A stretch of 64,000 nt of DNA from Rheinheimera aquimaris (GCF_020531985.1 NZ_JAJAVQ010000008.1:19148-83147), one strand, 5' to 3'; shown: positions 28,803-38,612, counted from the stretch's first letter. The notes: a model not told the origin generated them from the sequence alone. Translations and numbers: made by a program.

Positions 28803-28821
28803 TGCAAATCATGAATTTGCA
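28803..28821. promoter_or_regulatory. Inverted repeat TGCAAAT-N5-ATTTGCA, candidate operator
   Basis: Perfect 7-bp arms with spacer CATGA, in the divergent region between the sigma-54 activator gene and the 172-aa gene. The 19-bp symmetry fits a Fis-type HTH dimer, but it lies immediately next to a degenerate -24-like TTGG at 28824, unusually close for an enhancer. The same arms are not seen upstream of the other two sigma-54 promoters. Confidence 0.45.
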
Positions 28822-28877
28822 CTTTGGTATATGAATTGAATATGAATCGGTACCGGCATAGAAAAAGAGGTGTAACT

Positions 28878-29396
28878 ATGGGCTATGCAGAACCGGCTTC
28901 ACAAAATAATAACACTGAATCAAGAATGCTGCATGGCGTTCATATGCTGTGTATGTCGGCGCAACAGTTCTTTCAGCAAGCTGCTTATCAGGTAGATGAC
29001 AGTAACCTGCGCTATAAGTTTCTGGAGCTGTCCAAACTGCATGCCAATGCTGCCAGGAAGTTGCCAGTGGCAACGTCAGCCCCGTCGCCACACATACAAG
29101 ATAGCGAGCTTGCCGCTGTGCAATTCTGGTATTTGCATCAGCAAGCAAGTCTAAACAAAAAACGACCGCAGCCACTGATGCTGACCGAATTAGCAGACTT
29201 ACTGCAACAACAGTTGTATGCCCTGAAACACCTCACCAAGCATGTTGGCAGTAACTCGGGCCGGGTGCCGCTGGCGCATTTATCAGCCGCACTGCAAATG
29301 GCCTATGATCAGTTATTACCTCTGCTGAAAGTTTTACCGACAGGCGGGCAAAAACTACAACAAAAGTTTTACCAACATTACAAAATAATAAATTAA
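28878..29396 (+). CDS. Uncharacterised helical protein, possibly DUF2383/ferritin-like
   Basis: 172 aa from ATG 28878, chosen because GAGGTG lies seven bases upstream; an upstream start at 28824 has no ribosome site. No signal peptide or membrane helix. It is entirely helical in character: MLHGVHMLCMSAQQFFQQAA, DDSNLRYKFLELSKLHANAA and LLQQQLYALKHLTKHVG. The first helices recall four-helix-bundle DUF2383 proteins, but I cannot confirm metal ligands. It lies between the sigma-54 activator gene and the sigma-54-promoted BON gene, which suggests shared control. Function unknown. Confidence 0.7.
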   Translation: MGYAEPASQNNNTESRMLHGVHMLCMSAQQFFQQAAYQVDDSNLRYKFLELSKLHANAARKLPVATSAPSPHIQDSELAAVQFWYLHQQASLNKKRPQPLMLTELADLLQQQLYALKHLTKHVGSNSGRVPLAHLSAALQMAYDQLLPLLKVLPTGGQKLQQKFYQHYKIIN

Positions 29397-29422
29397 AACC
29401 ATTAAAAACAATAAGTTAATAA

Positions 29423-29439
29423 TTGGCATTGAAATGGCA
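29423..29439 (+). promoter_or_regulatory. Sigma-54 promoter of the BON-domain gene
   Basis: TTGGCATTGAAATGGCA: GG at 29425-29426 and GC at 29437-29438, 12 apart, matching the consensus except at -22/-21-type positions and one T of TTGC. It predicts a start near 29450, 25 bases before the ATG and just upstream of AAAGGAG. It shares the TGGCAT...TGGC form with the promoter at 25126. Confidence 0.7.
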
Positions 29440-29474
29440 TTAGTCTAATCGTCTCAATACAAAGGAGCGAAGAC

Positions 29475-30020
29475 ATGAAACGTACAACTTTAGCAATGAT
29501 GATGACCTTGGCACTGTCTACTACAACAGCGGTAGCCGCCAACGATTGGAAAGAAGGTGCCAAAGATGCGTGGATTGATGGTAAAGCCGAAACAACTCTG
29601 TTGTTAAACGGCAACTTAAATTCATTTGATATTAATACCGATGTAAAAAACGGTGTTATTACCCTGACCGGTAAAGTAGAAAGTGACGTAGATAAGGCTC
29701 TGGCTGAAGAGCTGTTGGAAAATCTGGACGGTGTTAGCCGTGTTGATAACCAACTGACGGTAATGGCCGATAAAAACGCTAACCGTAGCGACGACGACAA
29801 CAGTGCGCTGAAAGACGCAAAAATCGCCACTGTGGTGAAAACCCGTCTGTTGTTCGAGTCAGAAGTCAGTGGCACGTCAATTGATGTAGACGCCGAAAAC
29901 GGTGTAGTCACTTTGCAGGGAGAAGTTGATTCTGACGCTGAGAAAGATTTGGCCGTTGCTATTGCCAAAAATACCGATGATGTCACTAAAGTCGTCGATA
30001 AACTGCAAGTAGCACAATAA
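29475..30020 (+). CDS. Periplasmic BON-domain protein (OsmY-like)
   Basis: 181 aa. Signal peptide about 1-21 (TTTAVAAN), then two BON domains at about 33-100 (KAETTLLLNGNLNSFDINTD, NGVITLTGKVESDVDKALAE) and 112-180 (KTRLLFESEVSGTSIDVDAE, NGVVTLQGEVDSDAEKDLAV). BON domains bind phospholipid or hydrophobic surfaces; OsmY homologues are induced by envelope and osmotic stress. AAAGGAG lies eight bases before the ATG. A sigma-54 promoter precedes it and a terminator follows, so it is monocistronic. Confidence 0.9.
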   Translation: MKRTTLAMMMTLALSTTTAVAANDWKEGAKDAWIDGKAETTLLLNGNLNSFDINTDVKNGVITLTGKVESDVDKALAEELLENLDGVSRVDNQLTVMADKNANRSDDDNSALKDAKIATVVKTRLLFESEVSGTSIDVDAENGVVTLQGEVDSDAEKDLAVAIAKNTDDVTKVVDKLQVAQ

Positions 30021-30037
30021 CTTGAGCTGTTATCCTA

Positions 30038-30074
30038 AACGCCGGCCTGGGCCTTATACCCGAGCCGGCGTTTT
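30038..30074 (+). terminator. Intrinsic terminator of the BON-domain gene
   Basis: A 9-bp stem AACGCCGGC / GCCGGCGTT with a 17-base loop, followed by T-rich sequence, 18 bases after the stop. Confidence 0.75.
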
Positions 30075-30133
30075 GCTGTTAGTAGCCCATTCCGGTATGC
30101 TGGCGCCACTGACGATATTAGTAGCATGCTGTT

Positions 30134-31348
30134 ATGCGCATTTTGCACACTTCAGACTGGCACCTTGGCCAGCATTTTATTGGCCGCAGCCGCGCAGCCG
30201 AGCATCAGGCCTTTTTACTCTGGCTGGTTTCCCAGGTTAAAGCCCTCAACATTGATGCGATTATTGTAGCCGGCGATATTTTTGATACTGCCACTCCGCC
30301 CAGCTATGCCCGCGAACTGTATAACCAATTTATCGTTGAGTTGCAAAGCTGCCAATGTCAGCTGGTTATGCTGGCTGGCAACCACGACGCACCAGCGGTA
30401 TTAAACGAAAGCAAAGCGTTACTGCAGCATTTAAACACCAGCGTTATCGCCAATATCAGCGAAGACCTAAACCAGCAATTATTGGTATTACAACATCAGG
30501 GCCAGCCAGCCACACTTCTCTGCGCTATACCTTTTCTACGTGCCCGTGATCTGCTGCAAAGCCAGGCCGGACAAAGTGCCAGCGACAAGCAGCAAAGCTT
30601 ACAACAGGCGATAGCGCAGCATTATCAGCAGTTGTATCAGCTGGCACAGCAGTATAATACTGAGCATAAACTGAACCTGCCGGTTGTAATGACCGGCCAC
30701 CTGACGACAGTCGGTGTCAGCCGGTCTGAATCTGTACGGGATATTTATATCGGCACACTTGACGCTTTTGCGGCAAATGCCTTTCCGCCGGCAGATTACA
30801 TTGCGCTTGGCCACATTCATCAAAGCCAGCAGATAAAAGCCGACACCGATATCCGTTACAGCGGCTCGCCGATAGCGCTGAGTTTTGACGAAGCAACGCA
30901 GCAAAAGCAGCTGTGGCTGATAGAGTTTAAAGACGGCGATAAAACGGTATCGACGCTACCGGTTCCATGCTTTCAGCCACTTTTGAGTATAAAAACTGAT
31001 TTAGCGGCGTTGAAGCAAAAGGTACAACAAGCTGTTGCAGCTATAGCAGCAACCGATACTCTATGGCTGGAGCTGGTTATTACTGAAACCGATGCTTATC
31101 TGACAGATTTGCAACAAAGAGTCGAAACCGAGCTGCAAGACTTGCCCGTTGCCCTGCTGCGCTTGCGTCGCCAGCGCACTGCCGTAACTAACCCGTTAGC
31201 CAGCGATCATGACACCCAATTGTCTGAATTAACACCGCAGCAGGTGTGGCAAGCACGGCTTGCCGGCGAGGAACTGACCGCAGAGCAGCAACAGCAACTG
31301 AGCAAACTGCACGGAAAGGTATTAGCTACCGTACTGGAGGCCAAGTGA
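30134..31348 (+). CDS. sbcD: Exonuclease subunit SbcD
   Basis: 404 aa Mre11-type nuclease. Phosphoesterase motifs: [10 protein letters not shown] (6-15), [32 protein letters not shown] and ALGHIHQSQ, giving the full set of metal ligands. A C-terminal capping domain follows. With SbcC it cleaves hairpin DNA and protein-blocked ends. The stop overlaps the sbcC GTG start (GTGA). The start is ATG 30134. Confidence 0.96.
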   Translation: MRILHTSDWHLGQHFIGRSRAAEHQAFLLWLVSQVKALNIDAIIVAGDIFDTATPPSYARELYNQFIVELQSCQCQLVMLAGNHDAPAVLNESKALLQHLNTSVIANISEDLNQQLLVLQHQGQPATLLCAIPFLRARDLLQSQAGQSASDKQQSLQQAIAQHYQQLYQLAQQYNTEHKLNLPVVMTGHLTTVGVSRSESVRDIYIGTLDAFAANAFPPADYIALGHIHQSQQIKADTDIRYSGSPIALSFDEATQQKQLWLIEFKDGDKTVSTLPVPCFQPLLSIKTDLAALKQKVQQAVAAIAATDTLWLELVITETDAYLTDLQQRVETELQDLPVALLRLRRQRTAVTNPLASDHDTQLSELTPQQVWQARLAGEELTAEQQQQLSKLHGKVLATVLEAK

Positions 31349-34329
31349 AGATTCTGTCAGTGCGGCTGCAAAACCTGAACTCACTGCGTGGCGAGTGGTT
31401 AATTGATTTTCGCCAGCCACCTTTTAGCCAAACCAATATTTTTGCCATTACCGGTGCGACCGGTGCTGGCAAAACCACCATTTTGGATGCTATCTGTCTG
31501 GCGCTATACCACCAGACACCAAGGTTAAAAACATCACCGACCAGCAATGAGCTGATGACGCGCAATTGCAGCGAATGTCTGGCAGAGGTTGAATTTGAAG
31601 TTGCCGGCATTGGATACCGTGCATTCTGGAGCCAGCGCCGAGCCAGAGGCGCGCCCGACGGCAACCTGCAGGCCGCAAAAACCGAACTGGCCAGACTCGA
31701 TGGCACTATTCTGGCCGAAAAAACCAGCGACAAACTGCGGCTGGTTACCGAAATAACCGGGTTGGACTTTGGCCGTTTTACCAAATCAATGCTGCTGGCT
31801 CAGGGCGGCTTTGCCGCTTTTTTAAATGCAGATGCTAACGAACGCGCCGAGTTACTGGAAGAACTAACCGGTACCGATATTTACGGCCGTATTTCTGAGC
31901 AAGTATTTACCGATTGCCGTGAACAGAAAAGCCAGCTGGACTTGTTGCAGGCGCGCGCTGGCGCAGTAGAGCTGCTAAGCGAAGATCAGAAACTACAGCT
32001 GCAAACCGAACTGAGTGAAGTGCAATCGACATTTGCCACCATACAACTGTCGCTGTCAGAACAGCGTAAGCAACAAAGCTGGCGTGAGCAGCTGGACAAA
32101 GCGCAATACGAGCTACAACAGGCAGAACTGGAAGTCAGTGCTGCGCATAGCGCCATCGAAGCTCACCGCCCGCAACTGGCCCGTTTAACAGCATGGCAAC
32201 CGGCCAGTCAGCTGTTACCGTTATATAGTGCCTGTCAAAGTGCGCTCGTTGAGCAAAGACAATGTCAGCAGGAGCGGCAGACACTGCAACAGCAGCAACA
32301 GCAGGCCGAGCAGCAACAAGCCAGTTTACTGTGGCATGGCGTACAGCAGCTTGCACAGCAAAAACAACAAATTCAGCTGCAGCTGCAACAACAGCAACAG
32401 CAACTGCAGCAACTGACACAACAGCAACCGGTGATCAGCGCGAAGCAGCATGCACTACAACTTCAGTTAAAACAGCTGACCGATGCGTTGCAAGACACCG
32501 ATATTCAGCAATTGCGTCAGCAACAGCAGCAACTTCAGGCCAGGCAGCACTTGTTGCAGTATGTGCAACATCAGCAACTACAACGGCAGAAGTGGCAGCA
32601 ACATTGCGCTGCTACAGAGTCGCAGCTACAACAAAACAAACGCCAACTAGAGCCGTTGGCTGGGCAACTGCAGGCGTTGCGCCAGCAATATAAAACACTG
32701 CAGGAACAGATTGCTGACAAAAAGCAATTGTTACAGCAACAGCAGTTGATTATGCAGTTGTCTGAACACCGCTCACGGTTACAACCTGAACAACCCTGCC
32801 CGCTGTGTGGTGCAACTGAGCATCCTGCTATAGAGCATTATCAGCAATTAAGCAGCTCAGATACCGAGCAGCAGTTGACGCAGAAAGAACAACAGCTGGC
32901 TACAGTACAAAAACAGGGAGAAGTGCTTAATCAAAACCAGTCTGCTCTGCAGGCAGAACAGAAGCAGTTGCAGCAGCAACTTAACCGGCAACGGCAAGAG
33001 CTTGCAGAGCTTGAAGCTGATATAACAAGCCGGCTGAAAGGTGAGCAGCCACCCGAGTTAGATGCCGCTTTGGCTGACACAACGGCAACACTGGAACACA
33101 CCGCTAAAGCTTTGCAGCAAGCAGAACATCAGCAACAGCAGCTGCAGCAGCAAAAAGAACAATTACAAACAGCAGAGCGGCAACTGGAACACAATCAACA
33201 TCAGCAACAGCTACAGCTACAACACATACAACGCCTGGAAGAACAGAATGATGCAGTGACAGTGCAGCATCAGGAGTGGCAGCAACAATGGCAGGCAACG
33301 CAACAGCACCCGCCGCAACAGCCGACAAAGGTGGCAAACTTTGCTGAGTTAAACACGGCATTACAACAAGTGCAGCAACAGCTACAGCAGGCGCAGGGAC
33401 AGCAACAGGCTTTGGCGCGTAGACAACAAGCACTGGACGCTCAGGTGAAGCAGCACGACGAGCAGTGGCAACACGCTCTGACAGCAAGCAGTTTCAGCGA
33501 CGAAGCCGCATTCAGAAAGGCGGTATTGGAGCAAGTGGAAGTCGAGGCCTTACAGCAATTGCAGCAGCAGCTGCAGCAAGCCGACATTGCGGCAAAACGG
33601 TTACACAGTGAATGGCAACAGCGTTATCTGCAACTGCAGCAGCAACAACTAACCACGGAGTCGCTGGCCGGGATTACAGCAAAACTGCAACAGCATGAGC
33701 AGCAGCTGCAACAATTAAGCGCGAGACAAGGTCAGCTGCAGCAGCAAATCAGCAGTGACGAACAGCGGCATATCAATCAGTTGCAGTTACTACAAGATAT
33801 TGCACAGAAACAACAACAGTATGAACACTGGCAGCGTTTAAACAGCCTGATTGGTTCTGCTGACGGCGCCAAATACCGTCGCTTCGCACAAAGCATGACA
33901 TTGCAGCAACTGGTTGTGCTGGCTAACCGCCAACTTGAGACACTGCATAACCGCTACCAGCTGTCACGGCATGCTACGGCAGAGCTGGAGCTGGTTGTGC
34001 TGGATACCTGGCAGGCCGACAGTATGCGTGATACCAAAACACTGTCCGGTGGCGAAAGCTTTCTGGTGAGCCTGGCGCTGGCCCTGGCGCTGTCCGATCT
34101 GGTCAGTCATAAAACCCGTATTGATTCTCTGTTTTTGGACGAAGGCTTCGGTACACTGGATGCGGATACGCTGGACAGTGCGCTCAGTGCGCTGGACGGC
34201 CTCAATGCCAGCGGTAAAATGATCGGCATTATCAGCCATGTTGAAGCGTTAAAGCAGCGTATTAGTGTGCAGATCAAAGTTGAGAAGCAGCAAGGGTTGG
34301 GTTACAGCCAGATCAGGATAGGCGGTTAA
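31345..34329 (+). CDS. sbcC: Exonuclease subunit SbcC
   Basis: 994 aa from GTG 31345, which overlaps the sbcD stop and has GGAGG just upstream; a start at 31246 would add 33 unrelated residues. Rad50/SMC layout: Walker [10 protein letters not shown] (37-45), long coiled coils, the zinc hook [10 protein letters not shown] near the middle, then ABC signature [16 protein letters not shown] and Walker [14 protein letters not shown]. The coiled coil is extraordinarily rich in glutamine ([22 protein letters not shown]), encoded by CAG/CAA runs. The ATPase ends are normal. It ends directly against the convergent GGDEF-EAL gene with no base between the stops. Confidence 0.96.
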   Translation: MKILSVRLQNLNSLRGEWLIDFRQPPFSQTNIFAITGATGAGKTTILDAICLALYHQTPRLKTSPTSNELMTRNCSECLAEVEFEVAGIGYRAFWSQRRARGAPDGNLQAAKTELARLDGTILAEKTSDKLRLVTEITGLDFGRFTKSMLLAQGGFAAFLNADANERAELLEELTGTDIYGRISEQVFTDCREQKSQLDLLQARAGAVELLSEDQKLQLQTELSEVQSTFATIQLSLSEQRKQQSWREQLDKAQYELQQAELEVSAAHSAIEAHRPQLARLTAWQPASQLLPLYSACQSALVEQRQCQQERQTLQQQQQQAEQQQASLLWHGVQQLAQQKQQIQLQLQQQQQQLQQLTQQQPVISAKQHALQLQLKQLTDALQDTDIQQLRQQQQQLQARQHLLQYVQHQQLQRQKWQQHCAATESQLQQNKRQLEPLAGQLQALRQQYKTLQEQIADKKQLLQQQQLIMQLSEHRSRLQPEQPCPLCGATEHPAIEHYQQLSSSDTEQQLTQKEQQLATVQKQGEVLNQNQSALQAEQKQLQQQLNRQRQELAELEADITSRLKGEQPPELDAALADTTATLEHTAKALQQAEHQQQQLQQQKEQLQTAERQLEHNQHQQQLQLQHIQRLEEQNDAVTVQHQEWQQQWQATQQHPPQQPTKVANFAELNTALQQVQQQLQQAQGQQQALARRQQALDAQVKQHDEQWQHALTASSFSDEAAFRKAVLEQVEVEALQQLQQQLQQADIAAKRLHSEWQQRYLQLQQQQLTTESLAGITAKLQQHEQQLQQLSARQGQLQQQISSDEQRHINQLQLLQDIAQKQQQYEHWQRLNSLIGSADGAKYRRFAQSMTLQQLVVLANRQLETLHNRYQLSRHATAELELVVLDTWQADSMRDTKTLSGGESFLVSLALALALSDLVSHKTRIDSLFLDEGFGTLDADTLDSALSALDGLNASGKMIGIISHVEALKQRISVQIKVEKQQGLGYSQIRIGG

Positions 34330-36621
34330 TTAGCGCTGTATCAGCGCAGCAAACTCGCTGGCAGGTATAGCTTTACTGAAGTAGTAACCCTGATAGAAAT
34401 CACAGCCTTGCTGGCGCAAGAAGGCCAGTTGTTCAGCTGTCTCAACACCTTCGGCCAGCACTTTAAAATTCATCGTGTGAGCCAGCGCAATAATTGCCGT
34501 AGCGATCTGCTTGTCATCCTTTGCCTGGGGAATATGTTCAATAAAGCGCCTGTCTATTTTCAGTACGTCCAACGGCAAGCGTGTCAGATAAGATAAAGAC
34601 GAATAGCCAGTACCAAAATCATCAATCGCCAGCCTGACTCCTAACGCTTTGATCTGATGCATAGTAGCAATAACCCGCTCTTCATCTGTCATCAGCACGC
34701 TCTCGGTGACCTCCAGCTCAAGCAGTTCAGGCGGTACCGCTGTTTCAGCCAATGCCAGCTTCAATTCTTCAAGCAGCTGATCTTTGCTAAATTGCTGTGC
34801 CGACACATTAACGGCCAGACTAAACGGAGTCATGCCCTGATCAAGCCAGTGCTTAAGCTGCCTGAGGCTCTGCCGCAATACCCAGGCGCCGAGATCGTGG
34901 ATCAGGCCACACCCTTCCGCTAACGGGATAAACACCGACGGCGTGATAACACCTAACTCGTCATCATGCCAACGCAGTAATACCTCAGCGCCAACTACTT
35001 TGTCGCTGACAATGTCTATTTGCGGCTGATAATAACATTGCAAAATATTATTTTTTATTGCCTGGCGCAAACGTGCCTCAAGCACAACACGTTGCTTTGC
35101 CTGAGCAGTTAACGCATCGGTATACAACGCGATATGGTTGCGCCCTTCGCCTTTGACCTTATACATTGCTGCATCGGCAGCTCTGAGCAAATCTTCGCTA
35201 TTGGTTGCATGGTCAGGATAGAGGCTTATTCCGACGGAAACCGCGGTATTAACTTCCGCGCCATTATTTAACATACAAGGTTGCTGCAACTGTTTCATAA
35301 GCAACCTTGCTAACGTAGCGGCTTCAGCGTCAGATTGCACGACTGGCAACAATACACCAAACTCATCGCCACCCAGCCGGGCCAGCACATGTTGCGAATC
35401 ACAGCCTTGCTGCAACCTTTGGCTCACCTGCATCAGCAGTTGATCGCCGGCGCTGTGGCCAAAGCTGTCGTTTATGTCTTTAAAATTATCCAAATCCATC
35501 AGCAGCACCGCACATTGCTGTTCCTGCTGTTGGGCTCGGGCAATGGCTTTATCCACGCAACGGGCAAAATGCTGGCGGTTGGGTAACTGCGTTACGGCAT
35601 CAAAATCAGATAGAAACGCCAGGGCTGCGGCCTGTTTCTTATGTTCAGTTAAATCGACGTCAATACAGAAAATCTGCGGTTCCATCTCTGGGAGCTTCAC
35701 CACTGCATGGCCTGAAAATACTGATACCATTGAGCCGTCTTTACGTTGTAACACCAGCTCTTCTGACGGAATAGAAGTACCTGTCTGAGCCATCTGTGTC
35801 ATCGCTTCCGCGACCAATGGCTTCATCGGGGCAGGAATAATCAGTTCCAGCAGGTTTTTGCCTATCGCTTCTTCCCTGCTATAGCCGTAAATCAGTTCAC
35901 TGGCTTTATTCCAGTAAAACGTCGAACCGTCAGCATAGTAGCCCTGGACAGCAATTTGCGGCGTGTTGTCCAGTAAAGTACGGAAGCGCAACTCGCTTTG
36001 CGCCAGTTGCTGCTGAACCTGCTTCTGTTCATTAATATTATGTATCACTGAAATAAAGTAACTAAACGCCGGGGTGCGGATCATGGCGACGGACAAGTGC
36101 GCCCACAGCACTTTACCATCCTTACAGATATAACGTTTTTCTAATTCGTAATTGTCTATCTGGCCATTTTTCAGCTGTCTGACCATGGCAATATCAGTAT
36201 CCAGATCGGCAGGGAAAGTAAGTTGCTGAAAGTTCATTCTTATCAGCTCAGCTTCGGTGTAACCCAGCATCCGGCATAACACCTGATTCACCCGTAAGAA
36301 ACGGCCATCCATCGACACATGCGCTATGCCAGCTGCTGCATGCGAAAAAGTATCAATAAAAGCCTGCTCAGACTGGTTAAGCGACCGGGCTATGTGCTGT
36401 TTTTGCTTTAACAGAAACCATGCGAGTAGTGCCGTCAGGCTAACGTAGAAATATCCCTTATAACTTTGGTATTGCGTCAGCAGACTGCTGTCGGTAACGA
36501 GCCAGGCTAGTATTTTATCGCTGCAGGTAATCCACAGCAGACCAAACAAAAAATACACCAGAGCACCAAACCAGGGATGCTGTAACAGGAATTGTAAACG
36601 GGGCTTCCATACCGGTGTCAT
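34330..36621 (-). CDS. PAS-PAS-GGDEF-EAL membrane protein (c-di-GMP turnover)
   Basis: 763 aa. Two TM segments at about 18-36 and 50-66 (WFGALVYFLFGLLWITCSD, YFYVSLTALLAWFLLKQ), two PAS domains (about 80-205 and 210-330), GGDEF about 335-495 with intact [16 protein letters not shown] about 515-760. The EAL signature reads EVLLRW, a tolerated variant; DDFGTGYSSLSYL and KIDRRFIEHI are intact, so phosphodiesterase activity is plausible. The GGDEF half may be catalytic or regulatory. Signal unknown. No operon partner. Confidence 0.93.
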   Translation of the reverse strand: MTPVWKPRLQFLLQHPWFGALVYFLFGLLWITCSDKILAWLVTDSSLLTQYQSYKGYFYVSLTALLAWFLLKQKQHIARSLNQSEQAFIDTFSHAAAGIAHVSMDGRFLRVNQVLCRMLGYTEAELIRMNFQQLTFPADLDTDIAMVRQLKNGQIDNYELEKRYICKDGKVLWAHLSVAMIRTPAFSYFISVIHNINEQKQVQQQLAQSELRFRTLLDNTPQIAVQGYYADGSTFYWNKASELIYGYSREEAIGKNLLELIIPAPMKPLVAEAMTQMAQTGTSIPSEELVLQRKDGSMVSVFSGHAVVKLPEMEPQIFCIDVDLTEHKKQAAALAFLSDFDAVTQLPNRQHFARCVDKAIARAQQQEQQCAVLLMDLDNFKDINDSFGHSAGDQLLMQVSQRLQQGCDSQHVLARLGGDEFGVLLPVVQSDAEAATLARLLMKQLQQPCMLNNGAEVNTAVSVGISLYPDHATNSEDLLRAADAAMYKVKGEGRNHIALYTDALTAQAKQRVVLEARLRQAIKNNILQCYYQPQIDIVSDKVVGAEVLLRWHDDELGVITPSVFIPLAEGCGLIHDLGAWVLRQSLRQLKHWLDQGMTPFSLAVNVSAQQFSKDQLLEELKLALAETAVPPELLELEVTESVLMTDEERVIATMHQIKALGVRLAIDDFGTGYSSLSYLTRLPLDVLKIDRRFIEHIPQAKDDKQIATAIIALAHTMNFKVLAEGVETAEQLAFLRQQGCDFYQGYYFSKAIPASEFAALIQR

Positions 36622-36721
36622 TAGGTTAATGTAGAAATATTATTAATGAAGTGGTAATGACAGCATAGCCTAAATTTATAACAGGCCAAGCTAAATGATT
36701 AAATAACAAGGTATTTAATAA

Positions 36722-36744
36722 CAGGCCTGCCTGATGCAGGCCTG
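36722..36744 (-). terminator. Hairpin terminator after the DUF481 gene
   Basis: A perfect 9-bp inverted repeat CAGGCCTGC / GCAGGCCTG with a 5-base loop, just past the stop at 36752. On the minus strand it is followed by TTATTAAATA, a weak T tract. Confidence 0.6.
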
Positions 36745-36751
36745 GAAATAA

Positions 36752-37498
36752 TTAGAAAGAATACACCAGCGTCAGTGACGTTTGCGTATCTGTACTCTTT
36801 TTTCCTTCCGGAACAGAAGAGTCATTTTGTACTAAAAATGCTGCTTTCATCTGCAACGAACCATTAATCTTTGCCCGCAACGATGTTTCGCTGATAGTAC
36901 GGGTATTATCGTCACCATACTCTACGCTGAGCGTCTGAGCAAAGCTGGCTGATTCGCTGATTGTCCAGTTAAAAGCAGCTGCTCCACGCACAATCAGGCC
37001 ATTCTCTGTTTCGCCTGTTGAACGCTTACCGGTGAAATAACCCGGACCGATTTCCACATCCAGATATTTATCTTCGGTATTGTACACCCGGGTACCATAA
37101 CCTAAAGCAACAGTGGTGTATTCAGTATAAGCGCCAAACTCATCATCAGTATACGAGCCAAAAGCGAATAACTTATCAAATTCATTATCCAGCTTATACG
37201 CCGCTTTTGCCGAAATCAGATACTTTTCTGCCGACTTTTCAGTGTATTTATCACCGTTGTCATCAGTCTTTTCATCCTCTTTAAAAAAGGCGCTGAAGAT
37301 ATACTGATTACTCCACTGCTGCAGTTCTTGCTTAGCATCGATCTTACCAGTAATGGAGGTACCGACTGTGTTACCGGAGGTGGTTATCGCCCCCAGCTCT
37401 GCCGATGTTGTCCACACCTTGTCAGTAGCAGCAGTATCGTTAGCCTGTGCCTGCATGCTGGCAATCACGGCCAATGCTAAAACTGAATAAACCTTCAT
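36752..37498 (-). CDS. DUF481 outer-membrane beta-barrel protein (YdiY-like)
   Basis: 248 aa. Signal peptide about 1-19 (MQAQA/ND), then alternating beta-strands of barrel type (WTTSAELGAITTSGNTVGTS, SNQYIFSAFFKEDEKTDDNG, VALGYGTRVYNTEDKYLDVE) ending in LTLVYSF with terminal Phe, the signal for BAM insertion. DUF481 proteins are putative porin-like or acid-induced barrels. It starts two bases after the mscS stop with AGGAG inside the mscS 3' end, so it is cotranscribed with the mechanosensitive channel; an osmotic or envelope link is reasonable. Confidence 0.92.
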   Translation of the reverse strand: MKVYSVLALAVIASMQAQANDTAATDKVWTTSAELGAITTSGNTVGTSITGKIDAKQELQQWSNQYIFSAFFKEDEKTDDNGDKYTEKSAEKYLISAKAAYKLDNEFDKLFAFGSYTDDEFGAYTEYTTVALGYGTRVYNTEDKYLDVEIGPGYFTGKRSTGETENGLIVRGAAAFNWTISESASFAQTLSVEYGDDNTRTISETSLRAKINGSLQMKAAFLVQNDSSVPEGKKSTDTQTSLTLVYSF

Positions 37499-37500
37499 AC

Positions 37501-38325
37501 TTACTCCTGCTTATCTTTCTTAATATGTACATCCATTTGCGGAAATGGAATACCAATACCGTGCTCATCAAATGTCAGCTTCACTTTTTCCAGCGTATCC
37601 CAATACACGCCCCAGTAATCAGCCGATTTTACCCAAGGCCGTACCAGGATGTTGACCGAGGAATCTGCCAGAGCGCCAACCTTTATTGCTGCCGCTGGCT
37701 CCGCCAGTACGCGCTCATCGCTCTTTATAATATCTTCCAGTATTTGTTTGGCTTTACGCAGATCAGAGTCATAACTGATACCGATGGTCAAATCGACGCG
37801 GCGCGTGGCTTCTGCTGAGTAATTGGTTATAGCGCTACCGGTGATTTGTGCATTTGGCACTATCACCAGTTTATTGTCCGGGGTTTTCATGATGGTCTGA
37901 AAAATCTCAATTTTATCTACCGTGCCGGTGATACCGCCAGCGTCGATAAAATCGCCTGATTTAAATGGTCTGAACAGGATAATCAATATACCAGAGGCAA
38001 AATTGGCCAGAGACCCTTGTAACGCTAACCCGATCGCCAAACCGGCTGCACCTAAAATAGCAATAAATGATGTGGTCTGAACACCAACCTGTGACAGCGC
38101 CATCAAAACCGTCGCGATCATAATAACGGCGTAGACAATGCCACAGACAAAAGACACGACAGCCTTATCTACTGAGCGTTTTAATAACGACTTCTCCAGA
38201 AAACGACGTAAGGCTTTAGCCACCATACGGCCGACATAAAAGATAACTATCGCGGCGACAAGCTGCAGCAGGTAGGCTAACAGCAACTCGTGATTCTCCT
38301 CGAATAACTGAGTAATTTTCTCCAT
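37501..38325 (-). CDS. mscS: Small-conductance mechanosensitive channel, MscS family
   Basis: 274 aa from ATG 38325, preceded by AGGAG; an earlier start at 38400 would add 25 residues before the conserved N-terminus. Three TM helices (about 18-40, 62-84, 90-118), the third being the Gly/Ala pore helix (AILGAAGLAIGLALQGSLAN), then the beta domain (FRPFKSGDFIDAGGITGTVD) and C-terminal cage. It releases osmolytes on hypo-osmotic shock. First gene of mscS-DUF481. Confidence 0.93.
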   Translation of the reverse strand: MEKITQLFEENHELLLAYLLQLVAAIVIFYVGRMVAKALRRFLEKSLLKRSVDKAVVSFVCGIVYAVIMIATVLMALSQVGVQTTSFIAILGAAGLAIGLALQGSLANFASGILIILFRPFKSGDFIDAGGITGTVDKIEIFQTIMKTPDNKLVIVPNAQITGSAITNYSAEATRRVDLTIGISYDSDLRKAKQILEDIIKSDERVLAEPAAAIKVGALADSSVNILVRPWVKSADYWGVYWDTLEKVKLTFDEHGIGIPFPQMDVHIKKDKQE

Positions 38326-38483
38326 AACACGCTCCTGTGAATTATCCGGTTTAGCAAGCAGCGCAGATAATAACACAGCAGCACTGGCCTGGTCAGGCAA
38401 AACCTACAAGTTGTTAACCTAACCTGGTAGCGGAAAATGCTTGGTACCGACATAAAACTTAGGTAAAATGCGCCTTCCAAGTG

Positions 38484-38559
38484 GTGACTGTAGCTCAGTT
38501 GGTAGAGCCCCGGATTGTGATTCCGGTTGTCGTGGGTTCGAGCCCCATCAGTCACCCCA
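38484..38559 (+). tRNA. tRNA-His (GTG anticodon)
   Basis: Acceptor GTGACTG (38484-38490) pairs with CAGTCAC (38549-38555). Anticodon loop TTGTGAT with GTG at 38517-38519; T-loop GGTTCGAGCC; encoded CCA at 38557-38559. The extra G at 38483 opposite discriminator C38556 is the G-1 identity element unique to tRNA-His. Very close to the E. coli hisR sequence as I recall it. It stands alone, not in a tRNA cluster. Confidence 0.97.
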
Positions 38560-38612
38560 CTCTTCTCTTCTTTGCTAAGCTAAGTACTTCCGATAGTGTC
38601 ACAGAGAACATT

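Noticed and set aside
28752..28825. Second sigma-54-like element TTGGCAGTAAGGTGCAA on the minus strand before the activator gene
   Set aside because: GG and GC are 11, not 12, bases apart; sigma-54 spacing is strict. The extended -10 explains the gene better.
29402..29986. 194-aa minus-strand open frame rich in Ser/Thr
   Set aside because: It is the exact complement of the BON-domain gene, lacks a ribosome site and has the skewed composition of an antisense frame.
32135..33487. Long Ala/Val- or Gln/Thr-rich frames on both strands
   Set aside because: They are created by the CAG/CAA repeats of the sbcC coiled coil.
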